64,000 nt of DNA from an uncultured Pluralibacter sp. (GCF_913775985.1 NZ_CAJYMB010000010.1:62001-126000); one strand, 5' to 3'. Shown: positions 30,245-41,548, counted from the first letter of the stretch. The notes: generated by a model from the letters alone, not told the origin. Numbers and translations are program-made.

Positions 30245-31660
30245 ATGGCAGGAAATAAACCCTTCAACAAACAGCAGGCTGAGCCACGCGATCGCGATTT
30301 TCAGGTCGACGGGCTGAAAGTACCGCCGCATTCAATCGAAGCGGAACAGTCGGTGTTGGGCGGTTTAATGCTGGACAACGAGCGCTGGGACGATGTCGCC
30401 GAGCGCGTGGTCTCTGACGATTTCTATACCCGCCCGCACCGCCACATCTTCACGGAAATGGCGCGCCTGCAGGAGTCGGGCAGTCCTATCGACCTGATCA
30501 CTCTCGCGGAATCCCTTGAACGGCAGGGGCAGCTCGACAGCGTTGGCGGCTTCGCCTACCTGGCTGAGCTGTCAAAAAATACCCCGAGCGCGGCGAACAT
30601 CACCGCCTACGCCGATATCGTGCGCGAGCGCGCGGTAGTGCGCGAGATGATTTCGGTAGCCAACGAAATCGCCGAAGCCGGTTTCGATCCCCAGGGGCGC
30701 ACCAGCGAGGATCTGCTGGATCTGGCTGAGTCCCGGGTGTTTAAAATCGCCGAAAGCCGCGCCAACAAAGACGAAGGGCCGAAAAATATCGCCGACGTGC
30801 TCGACGCCACCGTGGCGCGTATCGAGCAGCTGTTTCAGCAGCCGCACGACGGCGTCACCGGCGTTAATACTGGCTATGACGATCTGAACAAGAAAACCGC
30901 CGGTCTGCAGCCGTCGGATTTGATTATTGTCGCCGCGCGTCCGTCGATGGGTAAAACGACTTTTGCGATGAACCTCGTCGAAAACGCGGCGATGTTGCAG
31001 GATAAGCCGGTTTTAATCTTCAGTCTTGAAATGCCCTCCGAGCAGATCATGATGCGTTCCCTGGCCTCCCTGTCCAGGGTGGATCAGACCCGCATCCGTA
31101 CCGGACAGCTCGACGACGAAGACTGGGCGCGCATCTCCGGCACAATGGGTATTCTGCTGGAGAAGCGAAATATCTATATCGACGACTCCTCCGGTTTGAC
31201 CCCGACGGAAGTGCGCTCCCGCGCCCGCCGCATCGCCCGCGAGCACGGCGGTATCGGCCTTATCATGATCGACTACCTGCAGCTGATGCGGGTGCCGTCG
31301 CTCTCCGATAACCGTACGCTGGAGATTGCCGAAATTTCCCGCTCGCTGAAGGCGCTGGCGAAAGAGCTGCAGGTACCGGTGGTGGCGCTCTCACAGCTTA
31401 ACCGCTCCCTGGAGCAGCGCGCCGACAAGCGTCCGGTGAACTCGGACCTGCGTGAATCGGGCTCTATCGAGCAGGACGCCGACTTAATCATGTTTATCTA
31501 TCGTGATGAGGTGTATCACGAGAACAGCGACCTGAAAGGGATCGCGGAAATTATTATTGGTAAGCAGCGTAACGGCCCCATCGGCACGGTGCGTCTGACC
31601 TTTAACGGACAGTGGTCGCGTTTTGATAATTACGCGGGCCCGCAATACGACGACGAATAA
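30245..31660 (+). CDS. dnaB: Replicative DNA helicase DnaB
   Basis: The protein has 471 aa, the E. coli length. The N-terminal domain (PHSIEAEQSVLGGLMLDNERW) mediates hexamer and primase contacts. The RecA-like domain has Walker A RPSMGKTT and later IMIDYLQLM and SQLNRSLEQR. It unwinds DNA at the replication fork. It is divergent from qorA with a 65-bp gap. Confidence 0.98.
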   Translation: MAGNKPFNKQQAEPRDRDFQVDGLKVPPHSIEAEQSVLGGLMLDNERWDDVAERVVSDDFYTRPHRHIFTEMARLQESGSPIDLITLAESLERQGQLDSVGGFAYLAELSKNTPSAANITAYADIVRERAVVREMISVANEIAEAGFDPQGRTSEDLLDLAESRVFKIAESRANKDEGPKNIADVLDATVARIEQLFQQPHDGVTGVNTGYDDLNKKTAGLQPSDLIIVAARPSMGKTTFAMNLVENAAMLQDKPVLIFSLEMPSEQIMMRSLASLSRVDQTRIRTGQLDDEDWARISGTMGILLEKRNIYIDDSSGLTPTEVRSRARRIAREHGGIGLIMIDYLQLMRVPSLSDNRTLEIAEISRSLKALAKELQVPVVALSQLNRSLEQRADKRPVNSDLRESGSIEQDADLIMFIYRDEVYHENSDLKGIAEIIIGKQRNGPIGTVRLTFNGQWSRFDNYAGPQYDDE

Positions 31661-31707
31661 ATCTCCTTCATCCTTTACGCCGCAGGTGCGTTGGCTGCGT
31701 CCGCTTA

Positions 31708-31739
31708 CCCCGGTCACTTAGTTGACTAAGCTCCCGGGG
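31708..31739. repeat. Nested inverted repeat between dnaB and alr
   Basis: CCCCGG (31708-31713) pairs with CCGGGG (31734-31739), and inside it CTTAGT pairs with ACTAAG. It resembles a stem type common in enterobacterial intergenic DNA. It lies about 50 bp after the dnaB stop and may act as a transcript end or stabiliser, although no T-run follows. Confidence 0.6.
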
Positions 31740-31807
31740 ATGCGCGGACTTGCCGCCTTCCTGCAGCGCAAATGATTTCGGAGATACTCTTTTTTTAAGG
31801 AACACTC

Positions 31808-32887
31808 ATGCAAGCGGCAACTGTTGTTATTGACCGCCGCGCTCTGCGACACAACCTGCAGCGGATCCGCGAGCTGGCACCCGCCAGCAAAATTGTTGCG
31901 GTTGTGAAAGCAAACGCCTATGGACACGGTCTGCTGGAGACCGCGCGAACGCTCCCCGATGCTGACGCCTTCGGCGTTGCCCGCCTGGAAGAGGCGCTGC
32001 GCCTGCGGGCGGGCGGGATCGTTCAGCCTATCCTGCTGCTGGAAGGTTTTTTCAACGCTGAAGACCTGCCGGTAATTGCCGTGCAGGGCCTGCAAACGGC
32101 GGTGCATAACCTCGAACAGCTTGAAGCGCTGGAAACAGCTAACCTGCCGGAGCAGGTGACGGTGTGGATGAAGCTTGATACCGGGATGCACCGTCTCGGC
32201 GTGCGCCCGGAAGAGGCGGAAGCCTTCTACCAGCGCCTGTGCCGGTGTAAAAACGTTCGTCAGCCGGTTAACGTGGTCAGCCACTTCGCCCGGGCGGACG
32301 AGCCCGAGTGCGGCGCTACCGAGCAGCAGCTCGACATCTTCACCACCTTCACCGAAGGCAAGCCCGGCCTGCGCTCCATTGCCGCTTCCGGCGGGATTAT
32401 CCTGTTCCCGCAGTCGCACTTCGACTGGGTGCGCCCGGGGATCGTGCTGTACGGCGTTTCGCCGCTGGAGCAGCATCCCTGGGGCAACGAGCTGGGGATG
32501 CAGCCGGTGATGTCCCTGACCTCCAGCCTGATCGCCGTGCGCGAGCACAAAGCCGGTGAGCCGGTGGGCTACGGCGGCACCTGGGTGAGCGAGCGGGATA
32601 CCCGCCTCGGGGTGGTGGCAATGGGCTACGGCGACGGCTATCCGCGCGCCGCGCCCTCCGGTACGCCGGTGCGGGTCAACGGCCGGGAAGTGCCGATTGT
32701 TGGCCGCGTGGCGATGGACATGATTTGCGTCGATCTCGGCCCGGAGTCCCGGGATAAAGCGGGGGACCCGGTGATCATGTGGGGCAAAGGGCTGCCGGTA
32801 GAGCGCATTGCGGAAATCACCAAAGTTAGCGCTTACGAACTTATCACGCGCCTGACCTCGCGGGTGGCGATGGAATACCTCGACTGA
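31808..32887 (+). CDS. alr: Alanine racemase, biosynthetic
   Basis: This is a 359-aa PLP enzyme that interconverts L- and D-alanine for peptidoglycan. The PLP lysine is K34 in [10 protein letters not shown]. The [10 protein letters not shown] and MGYGDGYPR segments near the C-terminal domain are conserved, including the catalytic tyrosine region. Length and sequence match E. coli Alr. It lies between dnaB and tyrB as in E. coli. Confidence 0.97.
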   Translation: MQAATVVIDRRALRHNLQRIRELAPASKIVAVVKANAYGHGLLETARTLPDADAFGVARLEEALRLRAGGIVQPILLLEGFFNAEDLPVIAVQGLQTAVHNLEQLEALETANLPEQVTVWMKLDTGMHRLGVRPEEAEAFYQRLCRCKNVRQPVNVVSHFARADEPECGATEQQLDIFTTFTEGKPGLRSIAASGGIILFPQSHFDWVRPGIVLYGVSPLEQHPWGNELGMQPVMSLTSSLIAVREHKAGEPVGYGGTWVSERDTRLGVVAMGYGDGYPRAAPSGTPVRVNGREVPIVGRVAMDMICVDLGPESRDKAGDPVIMWGKGLPVERIAEITKVSAYELITRLTSRVAMEYLD

Positions 32888-32897
32888 TCTCCCGCGC

Positions 32898-32928
32898 TCA
32901 CTTCCCCGCAACATCGGCGGGGAAGTGA
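32898..32928 (+). terminator. Hairpin after alr
   Basis: TCACTTCCCCGC (32898-32909) pairs perfectly with GCGGGGAAGTGA (32917-32928). The stem is strong but lacks a clear T-run, so it may stabilise the 3' end rather than terminate alone. Confidence 0.6.
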
Positions 32929-33017
32929 ATAACATCGTTAACATCCCCGCTCGATCTCCCTCCCAATCCGGTTTATTGTGGTGAATACCGCTTCCCACAT
33001 TTCAGGAGTACCACCGC

Positions 33018-34211
33018 GTGTTTCAACATGTCGACGCCTACGCCGGCGATCCCATCCTCTCCCTGATGGAAAAATTCAAAGAAGACCCGCGCAGCGATAA
33101 AGTTAACCTCAGCATCGGCTTGTACTACGGCGCAGACGGGGTTATTCCACGGCTGCAGGCGGTTGCCGAGGCAGAGACGCTGCTCAACGCCCGGCCGCAC
33201 GGCGCGTCGCTATATCTGCCGATGGAGGGGCTCAGCAGCTATCGCAGCAGCGTGGCGCCGCTGCTGTTTGGCGCGGGCCATCCGGCGCTCCAGGAACAGC
33301 GTATTGCCACCGTCCAGACTCTCGGCGGCTCCGGTGCGCTGAAAGTCGGCGCCGATTTCCTGAAACACTACTTCCCGCAGTCGAAAGTGTGGGTCAGCGA
33401 CCCGACCTGGGAAAACCACATCGCCATCTTTGAAGGCGCTGGCTTCGAAGTGGGTACTTACCCCTGGTTTGACAGCGACACCAACGGCGTGCGCTTTGAG
33501 GCGCTGCTCGACAAGCTGAATACGCTGCCGGAAAAAGACATCGTGCTGCTGCACCCGTGCTGCCACAACCCTACCGGCGCAGATCTGACGCCTGCTCAGT
33601 GGGATGCCGTTACCGCAGTGCTTAAAGCCCGCAACCTGATCCCGTTCCTCGACATTGCCTACCAGGGCTTTGGCGCCGGCATTGAAGAGGACGCCTACGC
33701 GATCCGCGCTATCGCCGATGCGGGCCTGCAGATGCTGGTCAGCAACTCGTTCTCGAAAATTTTCTCTCTGTACGGCGAGCGCGTCGGCGGCCTGTCGGTG
33801 GTCTGCGAAAGCACCGAAGCCGCGGGCCGCGTGCTGGGGCAGCTGAAAGCCACCGTGCGCCGCATCTACTCCAGCCCACCGAGCTTCGGCGCGCAGGTGG
33901 TTTCCGAGGTGCTGAACAGCGACGCCCTGAAAGCCCGCTGGCTGGCGGAAGTGGAAACCATGCGCACCCGTATCCTGTCCATGCGCCAGGCGCTGGTCGA
34001 GGTGCTGAAGCAAGAAATGCCGGACGGCAACTTCGACTATCTGCTCAAGCAGCGCGGTATGTTCAGCTACACCGGCCTGAGCGCGGCGCAGGTCGATCGT
34101 CTGCGCGAGGAGTTTGGCGTCTACCTGATTGCCAGCGGCCGCATGTGCGTCGCCGGACTTAACGCCAATAACGTTCAGCGCGTGGCAAAAGCCTTTGCGG
34201 CAGTGATGTAA
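33018..34211 (+). CDS. tyrB: Aromatic amino acid aminotransferase
   Basis: This is a 397-aa class I aminotransferase, very close to E. coli TyrB, which starts likewise with GTG. It makes tyrosine, phenylalanine and leucine from their 2-oxo acids. The PLP lysine lies in [17 protein letters not shown], and [10 protein letters not shown] and the C-terminal [10 protein letters not shown] arginine region are present. AGGAG lies upstream. I see no clear TyrR box in the 130-bp leader. Confidence 0.97.
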   Translation: MFQHVDAYAGDPILSLMEKFKEDPRSDKVNLSIGLYYGADGVIPRLQAVAEAETLLNARPHGASLYLPMEGLSSYRSSVAPLLFGAGHPALQEQRIATVQTLGGSGALKVGADFLKHYFPQSKVWVSDPTWENHIAIFEGAGFEVGTYPWFDSDTNGVRFEALLDKLNTLPEKDIVLLHPCCHNPTGADLTPAQWDAVTAVLKARNLIPFLDIAYQGFGAGIEEDAYAIRAIADAGLQMLVSNSFSKIFSLYGERVGGLSVVCESTEAAGRVLGQLKATVRRIYSSPPSFGAQVVSEVLNSDALKARWLAEVETMRTRILSMRQALVEVLKQEMPDGNFDYLLKQRGMFSYTGLSAAQVDRLREEFGVYLIASGRMCVAGLNANNVQRVAKAFAAVM

Positions 34212-34221
34212 GCATTTACTC

Positions 34222-34255
34222 ACATACGCTGCCCCGCCGGACGGGCAGCGTATGT
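34222..34255 (+). terminator. Hairpin after tyrB
   Basis: ACATACGCTGCCC (34222-34234) pairs over 13 bp with GGGCAGCGTATGT (34243-34255). Only a short T-run follows, so terminator activity is likely but not certain. Confidence 0.65.
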
Positions 34256-34412
34256 TATCCCGCTGTAAACGCGAACCGGGAAGAGTGTGATCATCACCCT
34301 TTTCTATGACCTTTAAGCTATTTATTCCTTTTCTTCATTGTCACGAGCCGTTAAGGTCTCCTCTATATACCGTTATTCTGAAACTTTTCATTACCGGAAC
34401 ATTCTGAGACTT

Positions 34413-35117
34413 ATGCGCATCCATACTCTGGCGCTCAGCGCCGCCTGCCTGCTTCTGTCGCTTACTGGCCCTGCCAGCGCGTTAACGTCGTCCCCTGAGC
34501 CGCTCTATCCGGGCACCAGCGTGGCGAAACTCGCTGAACAGGCACCGGTACACTGGGTCTCTGTCGCCCAGATTGAAAACAGCCTGCTGGGCCGCGCGCC
34601 GATGGCGGTCGGATTTGATATCGACGATACGGTGCTGTTCTCCAGCCCCGGCTTCTGGCGCGGGCAAAAAACCTGGGGCGCAGGCTACCTGACCAATCCT
34701 GACTTCTGGGAAAAAATGAACAACGGCTGGGACGCGTTCAGCATCCCGAAAGAAGTGGGCCGGGCGCTGATAGCGATGCACGTTAAGCGCGGAGACAGCA
34801 TCTACTTCGTCACCGGCAGAACCCAGACCAAAACGGAAACAGTCTCCAAAACCCTGCAGGACGATTTTCTAATCCCCGGCGTCAACATGAACCCGGTGAT
34901 CTTCGCCGGGGAGAAGGCCGGACAGAACACCAAAGTGCAGTGGCTGCGCGAGAAGAACATCAAGGTGTTCTACGGCGATTCCGATAACGATATCACCGCC
35001 GCGCGGGAAGCTGGCGCGCGCGGCATCCGCGTGCTTCGCGCATCGAACTCCACCTACCGGCCGCTGCCCAACGCCGGCAGCTTCGGCGAAGAAGTGATCG
35101 TCAACTCAGAATACTGA
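34413..35117 (+). CDS. aphA: Class B acid phosphatase AphA, periplasmic
   Basis: The protein has 234 aa from the ATG at 34413, giving a typical signal peptide (about residues 1-24, ending PASA). The longer frame from 34338 would bury it. The HAD-type motif [15 protein letters not shown] carries the nucleophilic and acid/base aspartates, and [15 protein letters not shown] is the C-terminal acidic motif. It dephosphorylates nucleotides and other phosphomonoesters in the periplasm. Confidence 0.96.
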   Translation: MRIHTLALSAACLLLSLTGPASALTSSPEPLYPGTSVAKLAEQAPVHWVSVAQIENSLLGRAPMAVGFDIDDTVLFSSPGFWRGQKTWGAGYLTNPDFWEKMNNGWDAFSIPKEVGRALIAMHVKRGDSIYFVTGRTQTKTETVSKTLQDDFLIPGVNMNPVIFAGEKAGQNTKVQWLREKNIKVFYGDSDNDITAAREAGARGIRVLRASNSTYRPLPNAGSFGEEVIVNSEY

Positions 35118-35226
35118 TCCGGTGAACGGCAGCGCCCGCGCTGCCGTTTATTTACACTCGGCAATTTTCCCTTTCTGCCAACTTGCTGCACACTTAGTAC
35201 GTCATCTTTCGTACCAGGAGCAGCCG

Positions 35227-35643
35227 ATGTGGCATCAGCAAACCGTTATTCTTTCCGCGAAACCCCGCGGCTTTCATCTTGTCACTGACGACATTCTCGG
35301 CCAGATCCGCGAGATAGCCTCGCTCAACGTCGGCCTTTTGCATCTGCTTCTCCAGCACACCTCCGCTTCTCTCACGCTGAATGAAAACTGCGATCCCACC
35401 GTGCGCCAGGATATGGAGCAGCACTTTCTGCGGGCAGTACCTGAGAGCGCGCGCTACGAGCACGATTACGAAGGGCCGGACGACATGCCCGCGCACATCA
35501 AATCCTCGGCAATCGGCGTTTCGCTGACGCTGCCGGTGCAGAAGGGCCGGGTGCTGCTCGGCACCTGGCAGGGCATCTGGCTGGGGGAGCATCGAATACA
35601 CGGCGGCTCGCGGCGCATCGTCGCGACGCTTCAGGGGGAGTAA
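35227..35643 (+). CDS. yjbQ: YjbQ family protein (UPF0047)
   Basis: This is a 138-aa protein. The start at 35227 has AGGAG 7 nt upstream; the 173-aa reading from 35122 lacks one. [21 protein letters not shown] and [15 protein letters not shown] ... [12 protein letters not shown] are the family signatures, with conserved His and Asn/Glu residues. Homologues have been reported to show weak thiamine phosphate synthase activity. The physiological role is unsettled. yjbR follows 2 bp later. Confidence 0.93.
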   Translation: MWHQQTVILSAKPRGFHLVTDDILGQIREIASLNVGLLHLLLQHTSASLTLNENCDPTVRQDMEQHFLRAVPESARYEHDYEGPDDMPAHIKSSAIGVSLTLPVQKGRVLLGTWQGIWLGEHRIHGGSRRIVATLQGE

Positions 35644-35645
35644 CA

Positions 35646-35999
35646 ATGACCAATTCGGAAATCTTGCAGTACTGTATGGCCAAGCCCGGCGCGGAGCAGA
35701 GCGTCCACAGCGACTGGAAAGCGACGCAGATTAAAGTGGCCGACGTGCTGTTTGCGATGGTGAAAGAGGTGGAGGGGCGCCCGGCGGCGTCGCTAAAAAC
35801 CACGCCGGCGCTGGCAGATCTGCTGCGCCAGCAGCACAGCGATGTCCGGCCCAGCCGACACCTCAATAAAGCGTGCTGGAGCACGGTCTATCTCGACGGC
35901 TCGCTGCCGGACTCGCAGATTTATTACTTAGTGGATGCGTCCTATCAGCAGGCACTGTCGCTGCTGCCGGAGGCCGTCCGGCAGCAGCTTTCCGCCTGA
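35646..35999 (+). CDS. yjbR: YjbR family protein (MmcQ/CyaY-like fold)
   Basis: This is a 117-aa protein with the family core LQYCMAKPGAEQSVHSDWKA ... LFAMVKEVEGRPA and HLNKACWSTVYLDG. Family members adopt a frataxin-like double-wing fold and may bind DNA. The function is unknown. It is translationally linked to yjbQ. Its stop touches the stop of the convergent uvrA gene with no spacer. Confidence 0.93.
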   Translation: MTNSEILQYCMAKPGAEQSVHSDWKATQIKVADVLFAMVKEVEGRPAASLKTTPALADLLRQQHSDVRPSRHLNKACWSTVYLDGSLPDSQIYYLVDASYQQALSLLPEAVRQQLSA

Positions 36000-38825
36000 T
36001 TATCCCAGCAGCGGCTTCAGGAAGCGCGCCGTGTGCGAGGCTTCGCACTCGGCCACGGTTTCCGGCGTGCCGGCGACCAGGATCTCGCCGCCGCCGCTGC
36101 CGCCTTCCGGGCCGAGATCGACAATCCAGTCGGCGGTTTTGATCACGTCAAGGTTGTGCTCGATAACCGCGATGGTATTGCCCTGGTCCCGCAGCTGGTG
36201 CAGCACCTGCAGCAGCTGCTGAATATCGGCAAAGTGCAGGCCGGTAGTCGGCTCATCGAGGATATACAGCGTCTGGCCGGTGCCGCGCTTGGAGAGCTCA
36301 CGCGCCAGCTTCACGCGCTGCGCTTCACCGCCGGAGAGCGTGGTCGCCGACTGGCCAAGGCGGATGTAGGTCAGACCTACGTCTATCAGGGTCTGCAGCT
36401 TGCGCGCCAGCGCCGGCACCGCGTCAAAGAACTCGCGCGCCTCTTCGATGGTCATATCCAGCACTTCGTGGATAGTCTTGCCCTTGTACTTAATCTCCAG
36501 CGTTTCGCGGTTGTAGCGCTTGCCTTTGCACTGGTCGCAGGGAACATAGATATCCGGCAGAAAGTGCATCTCTACTTTGATAACGCCGTCGCCCTGGCAG
36601 GCTTCGCAGCGGCCGCCGCGCACGTTAAAGCTGAAGCGGCCCGGCGTGTAGCCGCGGGCGCGTGATTCCGGCACGCCGGCGAACAGCTCGCGCACCGGCG
36701 TAAAGACGCCGGTGTAGGTTGCCGGGTTCGAGCGCGGGGTGCGGCCAATCGGGCTTTGGTCGATGTCGATAACCTTGTCGAAGTGCTCCAGCCCGCTGAT
36801 GTCGCGGTACGGCGCAGGTTCGGCAATGGTGGCGCCGTTGAGCTGGCGCTGGGCCAGCGGGAACAGCGTATCGTTAATCAGGGTCGATTTACCGGAGCCG
36901 GACACGCCGGTGATGCAGGTAAGCAGGCCCACCGGCAGCGTCAGGGTGACGTCTTTCAGGTTGTTGCCGCGCGCGCCGGTAAGCTTAAGTACTTTTTCCG
37001 GATCGGCGGGCACCCGCTGCTTGGGCACTTCGATTTTGCGCTTGCCGCTCATAAACTGGCCGGTGAGAGACTCCGGTACCGCCATAATGGCGTCCAGCGG
37101 GCCTTCCGCTACCACGTTACCGCCGTGAACCCCTGCGCCGGGGCCGATATCAATCACGTGATCCGCCGCGCGAATCGCATCTTCGTCGTGCTCGACCACG
37201 ATCACCGTGTTGCCGAGATTGCGCAGGTGGATAAGGGTGCCCAGCAGGCGTTCGTTATCGCGCTGGTGCAGGCCAATTGACGGCTCGTCCAGCACGTACA
37301 TCACGCCCACCAGCCCGGCACCGATCTGGCTTGCCAGACGGATGCGCTGGGCCTCGCCGCCGGAGAGGGTTTCCGCCGAGCGGGAAAGGCTCAGGTAGTT
37401 CAGGCCGACATTAACCAGAAACTTCAGGCGATCGCCGATCTCTTTCAGCACCTTGTCCGCGATTTTGGCCCGCTGGCCGGAGAGCTTCATGTTATTGAAG
37501 AAATCCATTGCGTGGCCGATGCTCATGTCCGAAATAGTCGGCAGGGCAGTGTCTTCCACAAAGACGTGGCGCGCCTCGCGGTTGAGGCGGGTACCACCGC
37601 AGCTGGCGCACGGGCGGTTGCTGATAAACTTCGCCAGCTCTTCGCGTACCGCGTTTGATTCGGTTTCTTTGTAGCGGCGCTCCATGTTATGCAGCACGCC
37701 TTCAAACGGGTGGCGGCGCACGGAGGTATCGCCGCGATCGTTGATGTATTTAAATTCGATAGACTCTTTTCCGGAGCCGTTCAGTACCACTTTCTGCACT
37801 TTGTCGCTCAGGCTGCCCCAGGGCGCCTCAACGTCGAACTTATAGTGTTCCGCCAGCGATCGGAGCATCTGGAAATAGTAGAAGTTGCGGCGATCCCAGC
37901 CGCGGATCGCGCCGCCGGCCAGGGACAGCTCCGGATTCTGAATTACGCGATCCGGATCGAAATACTGCTGTACGCCCAGCCCGTCGCAGGTCGGGCAGGC
38001 GCCCGCCGGGTTGTTGAACGAGAACATGCGCGGCTCAAGCTCGCGCATGCTGTAGCCGCAGATCGGGCAGGCAAAGTTGGCGGAGAACAGCAGCTCTTCC
38101 GCTTTCGGATCGTCCATGTCCGCCACTACGGCGGTACCGCCGGAGAGTTCCAGCGCGGTTTCGAACGATTCCGCCAGGCGCTGAGAGAGATCGTCGCGTA
38201 CTTTGAAGCGGTCGATAACCACTTCTATAGTGTGCTTCTTCTGCAGCTCCAGCTTCGGCGGATCCGACAGGTCGCACACCTCGCCGTCGATGCGGGCGCG
38301 GATATAGCCCTGGCTTGCCAGGTTTTCCAGCGTTTTGGTGTGCTCGCCTTTGCGCTCTTTAATGATCGGCGCCAGCAGCATCAGGCGCTTGCCTTCCGGC
38401 TGGGAGAGCACGTTATCCACCATCTGGCTGACGGTTTGCGCCGCCAGCGGCACGTCGTGATCCGGGCAGCGCGGCTCGCCGACGCGGGCGTACAGCAGGC
38501 GCAGGTAGTCATGAATTTCAGTAATGGTGCCGACGGTGGAGCGCGGGTTGTGCGACGTCGATTTCTGCTCGATAGAAATCGCCGGGGACAGCCCTTCAAT
38601 ATGATCGACGTCCGGCTTCTCCATCAGCGACAGGAACTGCCGCGCGTAGGCGGAGAGCGACTCAACATAGCGGCGCTGCCCTTCGGCATACAGCGTGTCG
38701 AACGCCAGAGAGGATTTACCCGAACCCGACAGCCCGGTGACAACGATAAGTTTGTCGCGGGGGATGACGAGGTTGATATTTTTGAGATTGTGGGTGCGTG
38801 CGCCCCGAACTTCGATCTTATCCAT
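36000..38825 (-). CDS. uvrA: Excinuclease ABC subunit A
   Basis: The protein has 941 aa, one more than E. coli UvrA. It is an ABC ATPase that finds DNA damage and loads UvrB. Both Walker A motifs are present (GLSGSGKSS near residue 31; GVSGSGKST near 640), as are two LSGGEAQR signatures. Zinc sites are [10 protein letters not shown]...CPTC and CEACQGDG...CDQCKGKR. It shares a LexA-controlled region with ssb. Confidence 0.98.
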   Translation of the reverse strand: MDKIEVRGARTHNLKNINLVIPRDKLIVVTGLSGSGKSSLAFDTLYAEGQRRYVESLSAYARQFLSLMEKPDVDHIEGLSPAISIEQKSTSHNPRSTVGTITEIHDYLRLLYARVGEPRCPDHDVPLAAQTVSQMVDNVLSQPEGKRLMLLAPIIKERKGEHTKTLENLASQGYIRARIDGEVCDLSDPPKLELQKKHTIEVVIDRFKVRDDLSQRLAESFETALELSGGTAVVADMDDPKAEELLFSANFACPICGYSMRELEPRMFSFNNPAGACPTCDGLGVQQYFDPDRVIQNPELSLAGGAIRGWDRRNFYYFQMLRSLAEHYKFDVEAPWGSLSDKVQKVVLNGSGKESIEFKYINDRGDTSVRRHPFEGVLHNMERRYKETESNAVREELAKFISNRPCASCGGTRLNREARHVFVEDTALPTISDMSIGHAMDFFNNMKLSGQRAKIADKVLKEIGDRLKFLVNVGLNYLSLSRSAETLSGGEAQRIRLASQIGAGLVGVMYVLDEPSIGLHQRDNERLLGTLIHLRNLGNTVIVVEHDEDAIRAADHVIDIGPGAGVHGGNVVAEGPLDAIMAVPESLTGQFMSGKRKIEVPKQRVPADPEKVLKLTGARGNNLKDVTLTLPVGLLTCITGVSGSGKSTLINDTLFPLAQRQLNGATIAEPAPYRDISGLEHFDKVIDIDQSPIGRTPRSNPATYTGVFTPVRELFAGVPESRARGYTPGRFSFNVRGGRCEACQGDGVIKVEMHFLPDIYVPCDQCKGKRYNRETLEIKYKGKTIHEVLDMTIEEAREFFDAVPALARKLQTLIDVGLTYIRLGQSATTLSGGEAQRVKLARELSKRGTGQTLYILDEPTTGLHFADIQQLLQVLHQLRDQGNTIAVIEHNLDVIKTADWIVDLGPEGGSGGGEILVAGTPETVAECEASHTARFLKPLLG

Positions 38826-38987
38826 TCACCTTTCCCGGTAGAGACTCGGACGCGGAATGTCTGATTATACACGGCATTTTTCAGACTGCCTGTGCATCGG
38901 CTGCGCTGAATGGCTTCGGCAACCGCGATGATGCCGTGTATAGATGGCAGGACAAACGGCGGAAACGGCTAATTATGACACAAATTT

Positions 38988-39007
38988 ACCTGAATGAATA
39001 TACAGTG
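38988..39007. promoter_or_regulatory. LexA (SOS) box between uvrA and ssb
   Basis: CTG-N10-CAG with an AT-rich centre (ACCTGAATGAATATACAGTG) fits the LexA consensus and corresponds to the known E. coli uvrA-ssb SOS box. No other gene is supported in 38,826-39,152. Confidence 0.9.
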
Positions 39008-39152
39008 CTGCGATCCCCGGCACAGGCCGCACCGCATCCGCATCCTGCCGCAGATGTTGTTCGGAATCGTCCTCGCAAACTATCAAAGGGCGCGCTGGTA
39101 ATGCTACAATCCCGCGTTAAACTTTAAAGAAACCCCTTCAGGAGACTCGATC

Positions 39153-39689
39153 ATGGCCAGCAGAGGCATTAACAAGGTAATTCTCGTCGGTAATCTGGGT
39201 CAGGACCCGGAAGTCCGCTATATGCCAAGCGGTGGGGCCGTGACGAACATTCGTATCGCCACCTCCGAATCCTGGCGTGACAAAGCGTCCGGCGAAATGA
39301 AAGAAGTGACCGAATGGCACACCGTGGTGCTGTTTGGCAAGCTGGCGGAAGTGGCCGGCGAATACCTGCGTAAAGGTTCACAGGTGTACATCGAAGGCCA
39401 GCTGCGCACCCGCAAATGGCAGGACCAGAGCGGTAACGACCGCTACTCCACTGAAATCGTGGTGGGCATGAACGGCGTGATGCAGATGCTCGGCGGCCGT
39501 CAGGGCGGCGGTCAGCAGCAGGGCGGACAGCAGCAGGGCGGCTGGGGCCAGCCGCAGCAGCCGCAGGGCGGCAACCAGTTCAGCGGCGGTGGCCAGTCCC
39601 AGTCCCGTCCGCAGCAGCAGCCGCAGTCTTCTGCGCCGGCGCAGTCTAACGAACCGCCGATGGATTTTGACGACGATATCCCGTTCTGA
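39153..39689 (+). CDS. ssb: Single-stranded DNA-binding protein
   Basis: The protein has 178 aa, the E. coli length. The OB-fold spans about residues 1-112 ([19 protein letters not shown]). A Gly/Gln-rich linker follows, then the acidic tip MDFDDDIPF, which binds partner proteins. AGGAG precedes the ATG. Confidence 0.98.
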   Translation: MASRGINKVILVGNLGQDPEVRYMPSGGAVTNIRIATSESWRDKASGEMKEVTEWHTVVLFGKLAEVAGEYLRKGSQVYIEGQLRTRKWQDQSGNDRYSTEIVVGMNGVMQMLGGRQGGGQQQGGQQQGGWGQPQQPQGGNQFSGGGQSQSRPQQQPQSSAPAQSNEPPMDFDDDIPF

Positions 39690-39712
39690 TCCCCGCGCTA
39701 ACCCCGCTCAAG

Positions 39713-39738
39713 AAACCCTGCTCCGGCAGGGTTTTTTT
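39713..39738 (+). terminator. Terminator after ssb
   Basis: AAACCCTGC (39713-39721) pairs with GCAGGGTTT (39726-39734) around TCCG, with a run of seven T. Confidence 0.92.
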
Positions 39739-39739
39739 A

Positions 39740-41047
39740 TGCCCCCGCAGGGGCTGTGCAGGCCGGTGCGGGGCGAAACTATTAAGCGCGTCTTATGTCG
39801 CTATCGGTAACGCGCAGCGCGGAGGCAGGATTGAGAAATATAACGAGGGCTTTTCGGATTATTTTCCGATCAAAAATGGCTTAGAAACGATTCAGCTCAT
39901 CCTCAAAATCTGATGGCGGCGATTAATTAAACAGCGCCCGTTGCTAACGGCTGCGGGCATTATTTAGTTTGTTACCGGTAAAATTAAAGCGATATCGTAA
40001 TTACGCCAGTGGCTTAAAAGAGTGCATAAACTATTTATTCACGCGCGGCGCCTGGCGCAGGCAGGCGGAAATGAATTTTCTGACTTTTGATTGGGGCCAG
40101 GATATATTGCAGATATATTTTGTGGAGTGATGTGCTGCCGAGCCTCGATTAGCGCGGAACTATTATTGTTGTTGAGCGATGCAGGGACAGTACAACAATT
40201 CTGGCAGGAACGCGGAAATGCGGCAGAACAACGCCGGTAACGTACTAAAATATGAAGAAAATAAATTTTTCCTCAAGCAGAAGCAGGATAACGTCAGCGG
40301 CAATACATGAAGCAAATTGAGACGCTGGCGGCGCGAGGTTAAAACTACGCGTCAGTGTTAATAAGGTGCGTTAATACGGAGGTTAATACGGCATGCGGCC
40401 ACGTAAGGGAGCCTGTTGGCTTGAAGGCTAAACCTGCGCCAGCCGGGGCTCGGGCGAGCATCTCCCCCTCGCTGCAGCGGCGCTGGCGGCAGGGGATCGG
40501 CATGGCGGTCTGGTGGCGGAATCGTTATTCCATAACTTAACTTATATATATCTAAAAGTTTTAAAAGAATGCCGGTGTTAACGGTAATTGTTAATCCCTG
40601 CTTAACAATTAAAAATACCAGGAAACAGCCTATAACCGGGTAGGAAAAAGACCTGTAATTTATCGGTGTAATTACTTTTTCGCGTAATATATACGACCTG
40701 TCTGAGATGAGATAATCCCTTATTATCCGGTAATCGAACGCATAATTTATTTCCCTAAGTTAAATTTCCCCAGCGTGAGATTACTCCTAAATATTCGCGT
40801 TATTTTATAATTTTGGGCGCATCCTCTCTTTGTCATGTTGAATTGGTACATTCGTTCTGTAAAATCTTTCTCATAAGGTTAAAAATTTGTAATTACACCG
40901 GGCTTCTATTTGGAGAAGCTCGTGCGGTAGCTATGTCTCTTGCGTGATAATTAATGGTTCCTGTAATAAACCCTTATTTTGCTCCGGGAATAACCGTCAG
41001 CATCGCGAGCGCGCAGCTTTCTGTAATAAAAACCAATGGAATATAAG
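39740..41047. other. Long gene-free region between ssb and the T6SS operon
   Basis: About 1.3 kb with many stops in all frames and AT-rich patches near 39,900-40,340 and 40,540-41,030. GTTAATA-type repeats lie near 40,350-40,400. I find no gene of known type. It probably holds the promoter and regulatory sites of the T6SS operon, and AT-richness would suit H-NS binding, but I cannot point to a defined operator. Confidence 0.55.
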
Positions 41048-41548
41048 ATGAAAATGAAAATGTTGCTGGCAGCCGCCATTACGGTTGGCCTGGTGGGTTG
41101 CCAGGCGCCAAAGCCTAAAATTACCGACGACACGATTGAGACCTCGCAGGTGGATGGTGTCACCCTGACGCACCGGCACATCGTTAAACCGCCTACCGAG
41201 TTTGCGCCAATTAATCAGACCTACCGCGCGCTGTACAGCGCATCGGTGATGAACCAGCCGGGTTATGGCGGCAAGCCGCTGAGCGAACTGCAGACCGGTC
41301 AAAGCTACACCGCGCTTGGCAAAGTGGATGGCGGCTGGATAGCCCTTGCCGACGACGGTGAAGAGCAGCTTATCGGCTACGCGCCCGCTAACGCCGTGGT
41401 GAAAAGCGAGCTGTACGACAAGACCGTCCGCGACCAGTCCCGCCGCGCTAAAAAAGTAGTTCGTAAGAAAGCGGCAACCTGCGTCAGCGTAGATGGAAAC
41501 ACTAAAGCCTGTCAGAACGGCAATAGCGGTACCTGGATCCTGAACTGA
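41048..41548 (+). CDS. SH3-like lipoprotein heading the T6SS operon
   Basis: The protein has 166 aa from the ATG at 41048, with GGA 9 nt upstream. The signal peptide ends in lipobox LVGC, followed by QAPKPKITDD. Residues about 60-120 look like a bacterial SH3 fold (YRALYSASVMNQPGYGGKPL ... LQTGQSYTALGKVDGGWIAL ... IGYAPANAVV). The C-terminus is basic, with two cysteines. Directly before tssJ, it may assist the envelope complex or bind peptidoglycan. Its exact role is unknown. Confidence 0.7.
   Translation: MKMKMLLAAAITVGLVGCQAPKPKITDDTIETSQVDGVTLTHRHIVKPPTEFAPINQTYRALYSASVMNQPGYGGKPLSELQTGQSYTALGKVDGGWIALADDGEEQLIGYAPANAVVKSELYDKTVRDQSRRAKKVVRKKAATCVSVDGNTKACQNGNSGTWILN

Noticed and set aside
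38798-39127. 109-aa open frame across the uvrA-ssb divergent region
   Set aside because: It overlaps the LexA box and both promoters, resembles no protein, and the region is non-coding in E. coli.
40179-40310. 43-codon Gln/Asn-rich frame starting MQGQYNNSGRNAEM
   Set aside because: It vaguely recalls curli-type repeats, but it is short, has no ribosome-binding site and no conserved neighbour. Composition in this AT-rich gap explains it.
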